Shown here: one piece after another, positions 1 through 7,095 of the stretch
How the letters are laid out: every line of letters starts with the position of its first letter
Position numbering within the stretch: the first letter of the stretch is position 1
Position numbers and translations under genes: made by a program
Source: Actinomycetes bacterium
GTDB taxonomy: Bacteria > Actinomycetota > CADDZG01 > JAHWKV01
Direction of reading: 5' to 3'
NCBI GenBank assembly: GCA_029263075.1
Contig: JAJCYE010000035.1
Coordinates: forward strand, 1-36,673
DNA length: 36,673 nucleotides
Notes under the pieces: generated by a model
Databases searched by the model: none
Told to the model about the DNA's origin: nothing
What the model saw: only the letters and a program-made list of their open reading frames with translations

Positions 1-99
1 ACACCGACCGACCCGAAAGGTCTCATCCTGAATCTGCCGAACTTCGCCTTCGTTCGCTCTGCGCCAATTGCCGGCCTAACCCGGAAGTACGGCGCTTGA
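1..99 (+). CDS. 3' end of an unidentified protein (partial, runs off the window start)
   Basis: Frame 1 is open from the first base to a TGA at 97-99 and encodes 32 residues ending in TRKYGA. Roughly two thirds of its codons end in G or C, as in real genes here. The stop overlaps the TTG start of the next gene as TTGA, an arrangement seen repeatedly in this window, which suggests co-translation. Too little remains to name the family. It could also be chance open sequence. Confidence 0.45.
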   Translation, partial: TPTDPKGLILNLPNFAFVRSAPIAGLTRKYGA

Positions 100-761
100 A
101 TCAGTTCGTCGCCCTGATGCGCGAAAAATGGCTGATGACCAGGGATCGCTTCACGACCCTCAACCTCCCGCCCTTCATCAAGCTGGGCCTGCTGGTTGCG
201 GTCGGAGTCCTGCCTTTCGCCGCGTTCGTTGCCCTCCAGAACAATGATTCGACCGAGCCCGACGCCGCGCCCATCCAGCAGGCCATCGACACCAGCCAGA
301 AAGTGCCGCTGCTCTTCCCCTTTGGAGGCAACCCTGAGCCGGTCACCCCGCTGGAGCCCGAGGTCGTCGAAATGAGCCCCAGCCCGGAACCGACTCCCAC
401 CAAATCGCCGGCTGCGCCCCAGTGCTCCAACGGCAAGGACGACGACAAAGACGGCAAGATCGATCTCAAGGATCCGGGATGCTCTTCTCGTACGGACAAG
501 ACCGAGTCACCGGATCCGCAGGCCACCAAGCCGCCGGTTTCACCGGCAGCCCCACCCGCGGCGCCAACACCTCCCCAACCGGCCCCTTCAACGCCTCCGG
601 CGCCAACCCCCACACCGCCGGCTTCACCTCCCGCGCCGTCGCCAACCCCTTCACGGGTGCCCTTGGGCGAATGCGATGACGGAATCGACAACGACAACGA
701 CGGCAAGATCGATCTAGAGGACAAGGCCAGCTGCCACGGTGATCCGACCGAGGACGAGTAG
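96..761 (+). CDS. Proline-rich membrane-anchored protein with two DxDxDG calcium-loop-like motifs
   Basis: Hypothetical 221-residue protein of unknown function. One hydrophobic segment (about residues 29-48) follows a positively charged N-terminus, suggesting a membrane anchor with the rest outside the cell. Two cysteine-flanked acidic motifs, each carrying DGKIDL with Asp at alternating positions, resemble EF-hand or dockerin-like calcium loops. They lie near residues 111-130 and 193-216 and are joined by a Pro/Thr/Ala linker of about 60 residues typical of cell-wall-spanning spacers. The TTG start is chosen because GGAAG lies about nine bases upstream and because it overlaps the previous stop as TTGA. 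An ATG at 117 has no obvious ribosome site. Calcium binding is inferred from the residue pattern only. Confidence 0.72.
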   Translation: MNQFVALMREKWLMTRDRFTTLNLPPFIKLGLLVAVGVLPFAAFVALQNNDSTEPDAAPIQQAIDTSQKVPLLFPFGGNPEPVTPLEPEVVEMSPSPEPTPTKSPAAPQCSNGKDDDKDGKIDLKDPGCSSRTDKTESPDPQATKPPVSPAAPPAAPTPPQPAPSTPPAPTPTPPASPPAPSPTPSRVPLGECDDGIDNDNDGKIDLEDKASCHGDPTEDE

Positions 762-861
762 CGCCGCCGCTCCACCGCCGGACAAACCCGATTGATCCCA
801 AGAAGGCACCCTGCTTCGGCGCGGGGCGTGGAACACCAGGTCCCACGCCGTACATCACCCG

Positions 862-1050
862 CTACTTGGTTTTTGGACCCTTCTTAAAGAGCCTGCGCAA
901 TCGGGCCGACACGTCGGGCGGCAACACCACGCCGTTGTTCTGGGCCTTGATCACCGCTATCAGCTTCACTGCCAGAAAGATCAACAGGCCGAAGACAACC
1001 ACCTGTCCCACCACGAGCAGGACGAACCATCCCATCCCGATACCGTCCAT
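862..1050 (-). CDS. Small single-pass membrane protein
   Basis: A 62-residue protein of unknown function. Residues about 8-35 are almost entirely hydrophobic, and the C-terminal half ends in a basic cluster (RLRRLFKKGPKTK), so the tail is probably cytoplasmic. The ATG is preceded by GAAAGG at good spacing. It lies 12 bases downstream of the lipoprotein gene on the same strand and is probably co-transcribed with it. Size and architecture resemble accessory membrane peptides, but I recognise no family. Confidence 0.6.
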   Translation of the reverse strand: MDGIGMGWFVLLVVGQVVVFGLLIFLAVKLIAVIKAQNNGVVLPPDVSARLRRLFKKGPKTK

Positions 1051-1062
1051 TGGCAGCCTTTC

Positions 1063-1575
1063 TTAACCCTGGAACGAAGCCAAGGCGGCCTCGTACTCGG
1101 CAGCCTGATCCGGGGTGAGGACGTGTCCCAGGCGGAGCAGAACCACTCCGTTGCTGTACTGGTACTCGGGGAACGCGGCAGGGAACTGCTGGCGAGCTAG
1201 ATCCAGCGCCTTCTGGCGATCTTCAAGATCGTCCGTGTTGGAGAACACTTCAACGATCCCGCCAGAGTTCTGGAAGCTGATCACATCCTGGCCTTGCTGC
1301 AGCACCAGCGGGAGCCTGGAGTCCTGGAAGTTTGCTTTGCCCACGTATTGGCCGGGGCGCCCCAGCCGTTTGGTGGGGTCGGTCTCCACGTCGTAGACGT
1401 CCACCCGCCCTATGGCCAGTCCGGAGGCCTGGAAGTGCTCAACAACCGAACCGGCGTTGATCTCACCGGACACTCCGGTGCCAGGGGTGACCAGATCAAA
1501 GTCATCTTCGGGGGACACATTCTGCCGGCATCCAACGCTCAGGCAGACCAGACACAACGAAACCGCCAAACGCAC
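1063..1575 (-). CDS. Putative lipoprotein of unknown function
   Basis: A 170-residue protein starting at GTG, chosen because GGAAGG sits six bases upstream and gives a compact lipoprotein signal peptide ending LSVGC, with Cys16 as the likely lipidated residue. The -3 position is Ser rather than the usual Leu, so the lipobox is imperfect. An upstream in-frame GTG/ATG pair (1608/1605) would add 10-11 residues and has poorer ribosome-site spacing. The mature part has a segment reading QDVISFQNSGGIVEVFSNTD followed by a region rich in Ala, Gln and Tyr; no catalytic motif is visible. It probably forms a two-gene unit with the small membrane protein downstream. Confidence 0.68.
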   Translation of the reverse strand: MRLAVSLCLVCLSVGCRQNVSPEDDFDLVTPGTGVSGEINAGSVVEHFQASGLAIGRVDVYDVETDPTKRLGRPGQYVGKANFQDSRLPLVLQQGQDVISFQNSGGIVEVFSNTDDLEDRQKALDLARQQFPAAFPEYQYSNGVVLLRLGHVLTPDQAAEYEAALASFQG

Positions 1576-1684
1576 AACAAACCTTCCGGAAAACAAAAAG
1601 CACATCACCCCTTAACTTGTTGCGGACAGGCGTGCCCATCTAAAGCTCGCCGGACCTACAGACTAATCGCCATACCAACGAATA

Positions 1685-1727
1685 CAAAAAAACGGGCCCA
1701 AGCAAGCGTGATGCTTGCTTGGGCCCG
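1685..1727 (-). terminator. Strong intrinsic terminator of the low-complexity secreted protein gene
   Basis: A perfect 15-bp stem (1693-1707 with 1713-1727, five-base loop) is followed on the minus strand by a seven-T run (complement of 1686-1692). It lies about 30 bases beyond the stop of the gene ending at 1760, and is one of the two strongest terminators in the window. Confidence 0.92.
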
Positions 1728-1759
1728 ATTAAGAGCTACTGCTTAGGCGCTACCGGCTC

Positions 1760-2440
1760 TTAGCCGAGCAGGCCGCCGCCGAGCAGGCCGCCGGTGCCAC
1801 CGAGCAGGCCGTTAAGCACGTTGTCCAGCGGGATGTCCAGGTCCTCCAGAAGATCGGAGAGAACCGTGCTGCCGCCGAGCACGTCCGACAGAACGTCGCC
1901 GAGGTCAAGCACGTCGTTCAGGTCCAGGCCGATGTCCGGGTTGCTCAAAAGACAACCCAGCAGACCGGCGGTGCAAGCGGTCACGGTACCAGTGGTGGTG
2001 GTGGGCACGGGAACCGGGATCACGGTGAAGACCGGGACCGGGCGAACCACTTGGCCGCCGCCGACAACAGTCGGGGTGCAGACAACGCCTACGCAGTTAA
2101 AGGTGCCTGCGCACTGCAGCGAGCCGCACTTGAGATTGATGTCGCTCTCGTTGGTGGAATTGCCGCTGGCAGAAGCGCCGGCGGGACCCGCAACCGCAGC
2201 CGAGGTGCTGCTGCCGGTGGAGTCCAGATCAAGGCTGTCGACTCCGCCCGCAACCTGAACGCCCGTTGCGCCCACACCGCTGGTGGTGGTGGTGGCGGAC
2301 TGCCCGGGGGTGGAAGCGGTGGAGGTGCTCTGGGTGCTGCTGGTGTTGTTAACCACTACGGTCTGCGCTTGGGCCACAGCAGGCACAAGTAGTGCGAGTG
2401 CTGCCCCAAGGACAAACACAATGGTTTTGATTCTCGTCAT
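1760..2440 (-). CDS. Secreted low-complexity protein with Leu/Gly-rich C-terminus
   Basis: Unrecognised 226-residue exported protein. The ATG at 2440 is preferred over an upstream in-frame start (2527) because a strong GGGGGAGGT ribosome site precedes it and it opens a clean signal peptide ending VAQAQ. The mature protein has four zones: a Ser/Thr/Ala-rich part, a short cysteine zone containing CGSLQC and CVGVVC (about residues 103-120), a Pro/Val/Thr-rich hydrophobic stretch, and a repetitive Asp/Leu segment (DVLDLGDVLSDVL) ending in GLLGG repeats. No enzyme motif or sorting signal is seen. The composition suggests a structural or self-assembling surface protein, which is inference. It has its own terminator and is divergent from another surface-protein gene. 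Confidence 0.75.
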   Translation of the reverse strand: MTRIKTIVFVLGAALALLVPAVAQAQTVVVNNTSSTQSTSTASTPGQSATTTTSGVGATGVQVAGGVDSLDLDSTGSSTSAAVAGPAGASASGNSTNESDINLKCGSLQCAGTFNCVGVVCTPTVVGGGQVVRPVPVFTVIPVPVPTTTTGTVTACTAGLLGCLLSNPDIGLDLNDVLDLGDVLSDVLGGSTVLSDLLEDLDIPLDNVLNGLLGGTGGLLGGGLLG

Positions 2441-2789
2441 TCGTCTACCTCCCCCAAAAAACACAAGTTCAAAAATATATAGCGCAGGCGATCGCGCAAT
2501 CCTTTCACCTTGCAGATACATATTCAATCAGCAATGTAGCGAACCCCTGAAATTCCTGAACTGCGAAGGGGTCCGAACCTTGTTCACGTGGTGCCATTTC
2601 TATCACAACCCGGGCTTCCACTACCGGCGTTCTCCCAACTCCCCCGGTTCGCAGCGCCAAATTAATGGACCGCCTGATGCAGATGCGGTCAGAGACGCTG
2701 TTTTTTGTCCCACCTACGCAGGACCGGCAGCCCGACCCCGCCGCAACAAACACTAAGGGCGCATCCCTCAACACTCTTTGCAGCAACCC

Positions 2790-2819
2790 TTGTCAACAAA
2801 TCACAAAAGTTGCATTAAT
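2790..2819 (+). promoter_or_regulatory. Candidate promoter for the LAxTG surface protein gene
   Basis: TTGTCA (one mismatch to the -35 consensus) and ATTAAT (two mismatches to the -10 consensus) are separated by 18 bases, in an AT-rich patch about 140 bases before the start codon. Position and composition fit a housekeeping promoter with a long leader, but the match is only moderate. Confidence 0.25.
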
Positions 2820-2889
2820 GCCCATAAGAAGCTTGGACTGGCGTAGTGTCTCGGGGGTATGCTTCAATCTGGCTGCTTCGGCCGCCCGA

Positions 2890-2910
2890 CTCGGACCACA
2901 CCGGTCCGAG
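2890..2910 (+). promoter_or_regulatory. Perfect inverted repeat in the leader of the surface protein gene
   Basis: CTCGGACC and GGTCCGAG form an eight-base perfect inverted repeat around a five-base loop, about 50 bases upstream of the ATG. It could be an operator or a leader hairpin. A poly-T patch lies some 30 bases further on, too far for a standard terminator. Confidence 0.3.
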
Positions 2911-2961
2911 CCAAAGACATACTAAAAATCACATTCTTGTTTTTTGACGGAAGGGGAGCAG

Positions 2962-3723
2962 ATGCAGCCCAGTTGGAAGCGAAGCCGCCTAGTTCTAATG
3001 TCGCTGATGGTTTGCGGGGCACTGTTCTTTGCAGCACCCGCCATTGCTCAGACCGTGCTGGGCTCGTTCACGGCCAACGCCAGTGGTGCGTTCTCGGGAG
3101 CAGTCACCATTCCCGCAGGGACGGCTCCCGGCCTTTACGACATCACCGCGACGGGCACCGGCCCGGCGACCAGCCCCTACCCCCCGACCACCGGCGGCCT
3201 ATCGGTTTCCCGCACCGTAGTTGAGGCCGGCGACAGCCTCACCGTCAGCGGCTCCGGATTTGCTCCCAACTCCGCAGTCAGCGTCAGCCTCAGCCCCCGG
3301 GTTTCCGCCCAAGCCATGCAGATCGCACAGGTCAGCCGGACCCTTACGGCCCGAATCCGTGTAGTCGCTCCGGGCACCGGAGTCGGCGGCAACGGCGGCG
3401 GCAGCATCGTCATCAACAACGACAACCGGGTCACCTGCACGAGCAACGCCACTGCAACCGCAGCGGCCTACCACGTGGCTCAGGCGGGCACGAACATCAA
3501 CATCAACAACAACAACTCCGCCAAGTGTGAGTCCACCGCCAGCGCAGTCAAGAACATTGAAACCACGCCGGTTGCCAAGCCAGTCACCAAAGTTTTGGCC
3601 CGCACCGGTGTCGACGCTCTGCCTCTGCTCGCTGCTGCAGTTGCCACCATCCTGCTGGGTTCGGTGCTGCTTAGCGCCGGGCGCCGCCGGGGCGGTTTCG
3701 AAGGCTCCCTCGGTTCGGTCTAG
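2962..3723 (+). CDS. Secreted surface protein with LARTG cell-wall sorting signal
   Basis: A 253-residue exported protein. The ATG is preceded by a purine-rich GGAAGGGGAG; an in-frame TTG 18 bases upstream lacks support. The signal peptide ends about APAIAQ. The mature protein begins with a short Ig-like-type segment (GSFTANASGAFSGAVTIP, then GTAPGLYDITATG), then a GSGFAPNSAVSVSLSP segment, then an Asn/Gly-rich region with two lone cysteines. The C-terminus has LARTG, a hydrophobic stretch of about 20 residues and an Arg-rich tail (GRRRGG), the layout of a sortase substrate. Class E sortases of actinobacteria use LAxTG, so covalent wall attachment is likely. No sortase gene is in this window. 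The ligand or partner is unknown. Confidence 0.8.
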   Translation: MQPSWKRSRLVLMSLMVCGALFFAAPAIAQTVLGSFTANASGAFSGAVTIPAGTAPGLYDITATGTGPATSPYPPTTGGLSVSRTVVEAGDSLTVSGSGFAPNSAVSVSLSPRVSAQAMQIAQVSRTLTARIRVVAPGTGVGGNGGGSIVINNDNRVTCTSNATATAAAYHVAQAGTNININNNNSAKCESTASAVKNIETTPVAKPVTKVLARTGVDALPLLAAAVATILLGSVLLSAGRRRGGFEGSLGSV

Positions 3724-3726
3724 GAC

Positions 3727-3750
3727 CTTGTCGAAGCTATAATCGACAAG
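3727..3750 (+). promoter_or_regulatory. Hairpin with embedded TATAAT between surface protein and BY-kinase genes
   Basis: CTTGTCGA and TCGACAAG form an eight-base stem directly after the upstream stop; no T-run follows, so termination would be weak. A perfect TATAAT at 3738-3743 overlaps the loop and could be the -10 of the downstream kinase gene, but no good -35 is visible. The two readings compete. Confidence 0.3.
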
Positions 3751-3795
3751 CTTCGAACGCGCCCGAAGCTCAAGCTAGGCGAAAGGGCGTAGACC

Positions 3796-5451
3796 TTGGA
3801 ACTTCGTGACTACCTGCGCATCCTGTGGGGGCGACGATGGCTGATCGTCCTCTGCATGGCGGTTGCCGCAGCTTCCGCCCTTGGGTTCTCGGCGCGGATC
3901 ACACCGACTTACGCAGCAACGGCCAAAGTTTTCGTAGGACCCCGGACGGTAGAGAAGAATGATGCCGCCGGGGTCCTACAGGAACTGACCGCCTCCCAGC
4001 AGTACGTCACCTCATACGCGGAGATCTTGAAGAGCCGGCCCTTGGCCGAGATCGTCGTTCAAAAGACCCAGGCCTCCATCACGCCGTCGGACCTGAGCGA
4101 AAAGACCGAGACCAAGATCCTGCCGGACACCCGGCTGATCGCCGTTACCGTGACGGACACCAACCCGGCCAGGGCGCAAACGTACGTAAACCAGATGGTC
4201 AACTCTTTCGTCTCCGACGACGGCAATCTGTTCGGCGGCGGCGGGGCAATCACCGCGTCCGTCTTCGAGCCTGCTCTCAAGCCCGTGGACCCGGTAAGCC
4301 CCAAGCCCCTCCAGAACGGGATCATCGGCGGTCTGCTGGGTTTGATGCTCGGAGTGGGCATTGCCTTCGTCCTGGAGCAACTCGACACCACCCTGCGCAA
4401 CAAGGAGGACGTGGAGAAGATCCTTGCGCCCATCCCGGTCATCGCTACGATCCCGCTATCCCCCTCCGGCAAGGAGCGGTCGCTGTTTATGGAGACCGAC
4501 ACCAACTCGCCGCAGGCCGAAGCCATCAGGATCCTTCGCACCAACATTCAATTCTTCTCCGTTGATCGACCGGTCAACCGCGTCCTGGTCACCAGCCCCT
4601 TCGCCGGCGACGGTAAAACCACGGTTGCCTCCAACCTTGCGGTCGGCATGGCGGCGGTCGGCTCCTCGGTGCTGTTGGTCGAGACCGATCTACGCAAGCC
4701 GGTCCTAAACAAGATGTTCGGCGGCCCCCAGTCTCCCGGCCTGTCCGACGTCCTCTCCGGTCAGTCGACCCTCACCGAGGCAATCCGCCGGACCCGCATA
4801 CCGAATCTGTCGATCATCGTGGCCGGACCTACCCCTCCCAACCCGTCGGAGTTGCTGGGCAGCGAGCGGATGGCCGACTTGATCAACACCGTTTCCAACA
4901 TGGTTGACATAGTCATCCTGGACACACCTCCGGCGCTTCCCGTCACCGACGCCGCTGTTCTGGCCCCCCACACCGACGGGGTGATCCTGGTGGTACGCGC
5001 CGGACAGACCCACGCCCACAAAGCGCTTGATGTCACCAAGAATTTCGAACGCCACGACGTCAGGGTCCTGGGGGTCGCTATAAACGGTGTGGACCGGGAG
5101 ATGGATGGCGGTTACTACTACCGGTACACCTACGGACGGGAAGATGAGAAGGCAGGCACCGGGCGCAAGCGTGGACGAGGCGGGGACTTTGCCGAGTTCG
5201 ACGATCTCGCTCCGCCGCCGGTCCGGCCGGCCCACCGGCCTGCCCCGGCCAAAGAACCCTCCGACCCTGCTGCCCGGCAGCCCTCCAACGGCAGCCCGCC
5301 CCCCGCATTCAGGCCCGATCGAGCAAGGCCCGGCGTCAAGCCTCCATCCCGTAGGACGGGACGAACCGCCGATGAAGCCCGCAACGCTGCATTCAGAGCG
5401 AAGTTGCGGAGCAGCCTGAGCGATGAATCCGACGAGGACGAGCGCCGGTAA
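3796..5451 (+). CDS. Polysaccharide co-polymerase / BY-kinase (Wzz domain fused to tyrosine autokinase)
   Basis: Regulates chain length or export of a surface polysaccharide. The N-terminal Wzz-type domain has membrane segments near residues 14-35 and 174-195 flanking an extracellular loop. The cytoplasmic P-loop kinase follows: Walker A SPFAGDGKTT (about 267), Walker A' VLLVETDLRKP (about 293) and Walker B DIVILDTPP (about 371). A tyrosine cluster (GGYYYRYTY, about 437-445) is the expected autophosphorylation site, but about 105 disordered Pro/Arg-rich residues follow it, whereas the cluster usually ends the protein. The start is TTG with GAAAGGGCG upstream, and the protein begins MELRDYLRILWGRRW, a normal Wzz start. 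Its place beside exported proteins suggests the edge of an exopolysaccharide locus. Confidence 0.93.
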   Translation: MELRDYLRILWGRRWLIVLCMAVAAASALGFSARITPTYAATAKVFVGPRTVEKNDAAGVLQELTASQQYVTSYAEILKSRPLAEIVVQKTQASITPSDLSEKTETKILPDTRLIAVTVTDTNPARAQTYVNQMVNSFVSDDGNLFGGGGAITASVFEPALKPVDPVSPKPLQNGIIGGLLGLMLGVGIAFVLEQLDTTLRNKEDVEKILAPIPVIATIPLSPSGKERSLFMETDTNSPQAEAIRILRTNIQFFSVDRPVNRVLVTSPFAGDGKTTVASNLAVGMAAVGSSVLLVETDLRKPVLNKMFGGPQSPGLSDVLSGQSTLTEAIRRTRIPNLSIIVAGPTPPNPSELLGSERMADLINTVSNMVDIVILDTPPALPVTDAAVLAPHTDGVILVVRAGQTHAHKALDVTKNFERHDVRVLGVAINGVDREMDGGYYYRYTYGREDEKAGTGRKRGRGGDFAEFDDLAPPPVRPAHRPAPAKEPSDPAARQPSNGSPPPAFRPDRARPGVKPPSRRTGRTADEARNAAFRAKLRSSLSDESDEDERR

Positions 5452-5470
5452 AACGGGTCGAGTCGGGAAA

Positions 5471-5485
5471 CCCTACGCGGTAGGG
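5471..5485. terminator. Short hairpin between convergent genes (weak terminator candidate)
   Basis: CCCTAC, a three-base loop and GTAGGG form a six-base perfect stem in the 43-base gap between convergent genes. There is no T-run on either strand, so activity as an intrinsic terminator is doubtful. Confidence 0.25.
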
Positions 5486-5494
5486 CGTCCGGAT

Positions 5495-6034
5495 TTAGGC
5501 TTGAGCTTCCCCGCCGCCGGAATCCGGCTCGGGGGCCTCGGGCTCATCAACATCTACAGATTCATCGACCTCGGCTAGCGTCGTGCCGCCGATCCTTCGC
5601 CTACCCCGCCGCCGGCGCCGGGTGGGGCGTGGTGGTCGGGGAGCCTCGACTGCTTCCGGGTCGGCTGGTGGGGGCGGGGGAGGTTTGACCTCCAGAGCCG
5701 GGTCGGTCGAGTGATCCTCCGCAGCGGGTACCTTGATGATCAACCGGTATTCCTGAGGGGTCGCCGGGACTCCGTACTCACTTTGCAGCGCCCCGATCAA
5801 CTCATCGAGATCGGTCCCGTCCGGGGGCAGGGTTTTAAGCGTCGTGGGCAGCGAGCTCATCGACTCCAGAACTGACTTTTCCCTGGTAGTGCTTCTGCCA
5901 TGCCCACGGCGCCGCCCGGGCGACTGGCTCTCGCGCTCCTCAAGCGGCTCCTGGCTTGGACCGGGTCGGTGTTCACCGGTTCCGGCGCCCCGGCGGCCCC
6001 TCTTTCCCTTGCGGCGGCGGCCTCCCCTGGACAC
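5495..6034 (-). CDS. Arg/Pro-rich low-complexity protein downstream of rsfS
   Basis: A 179-residue protein of unknown function. The N-terminal 45 residues are very basic (GGRRRKGKRGRRG). The only ordered-looking part is about residues 55-105, containing a helical stretch DLDELIGALQSEYGV and RLIIKVPA. A poly-proline run, a second basic block (RRRRRGRRR) and an acidic tail follow. It begins at GTG three bases after the rsfS stop and is probably co-translated with it. The alternation of basic and acidic disorder suggests RNA or ribosome association, which is inference from composition and context. High GC makes long open frames common, but the tight spacing and strand agreement favour a real gene. 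Confidence 0.55.
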   Translation of the reverse strand: MSRGGRRRKGKRGRRGAGTGEHRPGPSQEPLEERESQSPGRRRGHGRSTTREKSVLESMSSLPTTLKTLPPDGTDLDELIGALQSEYGVPATPQEYRLIIKVPAAEDHSTDPALEVKPPPPPPADPEAVEAPRPPRPTRRRRRGRRRIGGTTLAEVDESVDVDEPEAPEPDSGGGEAQA

Positions 6035-6037
6035 CGG

Positions 6038-6406
6038 CTAAGCGGGTTGGCGGTCCTCGAAGGGTACGGTGTCAGCGTCCCTCCAGAGCCGCTCAATGCC
6101 GTAGAACTCGCGCTCTTCGGCGTGGAAGACGTGAACGACGATATCCAAATAATCCAGCAAGACCCAGCGGTTGTCCTTTTCGCCTTCTCGCCTGTAGGTC
6201 TTGACTCCGTTCTCCAACATCTGACGCATTACCTCATCAGCAATTGTTTTTACCTGGCGTTCGGTGTTGCCGGAACAAATAACGAAGTAGTCGGTTATTC
6301 CGATCAGCGGTTCAACTTCCAGGATCACGATCTCGCCGGCCTTTTTCGCCGACGCTGCTTCGGCTGCAATCAGCGCCTTTGAACGGGATTCCTTGTGGAT
6401 TCGCAT
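6038..6406 (-). CDS. rsfS: Ribosomal silencing factor RsfS
   Basis: RsfS binds ribosomal protein L14 on the 50S subunit and blocks joining with 30S when nutrients are short. The 122-residue product shows the family core: DYFVICSGNTERQVKTIADEV, then the REGEKDNRWVLLDYLDIVVHVF segment and the FYGIERLWRDA signature. I chose ATG 6406 (MRIHKESRSKAL) because it matches the usual family N-terminus. An in-frame ATG at 6439 would add 11 residues and has only a weak ribosome site. It follows nadD on the same strand, a very common pairing. It was long annotated as an iojap-like protein. Confidence 0.94.
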   Translation of the reverse strand: MRIHKESRSKALIAAEAASAKKAGEIVILEVEPLIGITDYFVICSGNTERQVKTIADEVMRQMLENGVKTYRREGEKDNRWVLLDYLDIVVHVFHAEEREFYGIERLWRDADTVPFEDRQPA

Positions 6407-6465
6407 CACCCTTTCTTTATTGGTGGATGCTTCTAGCATAACCAGCTTGATCCCCGAGCGGGCGC

Positions 6466-7095
6466 CTATCCCCCACCGAGGGCGGCTGGTTCCGACCGGT
6501 ACAACCGTCGTTCGGTGATGAATTCCCTGACCTCACGAGGCAGCAGGTAACGAATCGTACGGCCCTCCGACACCCGCTTGCGGATATCGGTGGACGAGAT
6601 CGCCAGCGCCGGTATCTCCATCACGCTTACCCGGTCCCGGAACAGCCTTTGATGATCATCGCTCAGCGAGTAGCTCGGCCGGTTGGCCGCGATGAACAGA
6701 GCCTCCTCCAATACCGCCTCCGGGTCCTTCCAGGTCAAGATTTCGGCGACGGCGTCCGTACCGGTGATGAAGAACAGTTCCGCCCGTTCACCGTAAAACG
6801 CCCTGAACGCCCTCAGAGTGTCCACGGTGTAGGTGGGTCCCCCGCGGTCGATGTCGATCCGGGACACCGAAAAGTGGTGGTTAGAGGCAGTGGCAAGCAC
6901 CGTTATCAGATAGCGGTCCTCCGCCTCCGAGACCGCCGCCTTCTGCCAGGGCTGACCGGTGGGGACAAAAACCACCTCGTCCAGACCGAATTGCAGGCGC
7001 GCCTCCTCGGCACAAACCAGGTGGCCGTTGTGTATGGGGTCGAAAGTTCCGCCCATAATTCCAATTCGGCGGGGATCTTGCTGCTCTGGGATCAA
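6466..7095 (-). CDS. nadD: Nicotinate-nucleotide adenylyltransferase
   Basis: Transfers AMP from ATP to nicotinate mononucleotide to make deamido-NAD, the penultimate step of NAD synthesis. The 209-residue product has the nucleotidyltransferase signature GGTFDPIHNGH at residues 15-25 and the second motif ISSTDIRKR at about 166-174; TGTDAVAEILTW in between is also typical. The start is a TTG that overlaps the stop of the upstream PH-domain gene as TTGA, indicating translational coupling. It leads into rsfS, so NAD synthesis and ribosome silencing sit in one transcript, as in many bacteria. Confidence 0.95.
   Translation of the reverse strand: MIPEQQDPRRIGIMGGTFDPIHNGHLVCAEEARLQFGLDEVVFVPTGQPWQKAAVSEAEDRYLITVLATASNHHFSVSRIDIDRGGPTYTVDTLRAFRAFYGERAELFFITGTDAVAEILTWKDPEAVLEEALFIAANRPSYSLSDDHQRLFRDRVSVMEIPALAISSTDIRKRVSEGRTIRYLLPREVREFITERRLYRSEPAALGGG

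Larger units (their letters stand above)
2441..2961. other. 521-base divergent intergenic region between two exported-protein genes
   Basis: No convincing gene. The stretch is noticeably richer in A and T than its surroundings and contains poly-A and poly-T patches. It must hold promoters for both flanking genes. A TATATT at 2474-2479 (minus strand) is a possible -10 for the leftward gene, but no good -35 is seen. I see no recognisable riboswitch core. Confidence 0.6.

Noticed and set aside
2488-2495. GCGATCGC octamer, like the cyanobacterial HIP1 repeat
   Set aside because: I noticed it only here and did not count it elsewhere in the window; no cyanobacterial feature is present, so it is treated as chance.
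2505-2786. Open frame of 93 codons within the divergent intergenic region
   Set aside because: Poor start context, no family resemblance, AT-rich and Cys/Arg-rich composition unlike neighbouring genes.
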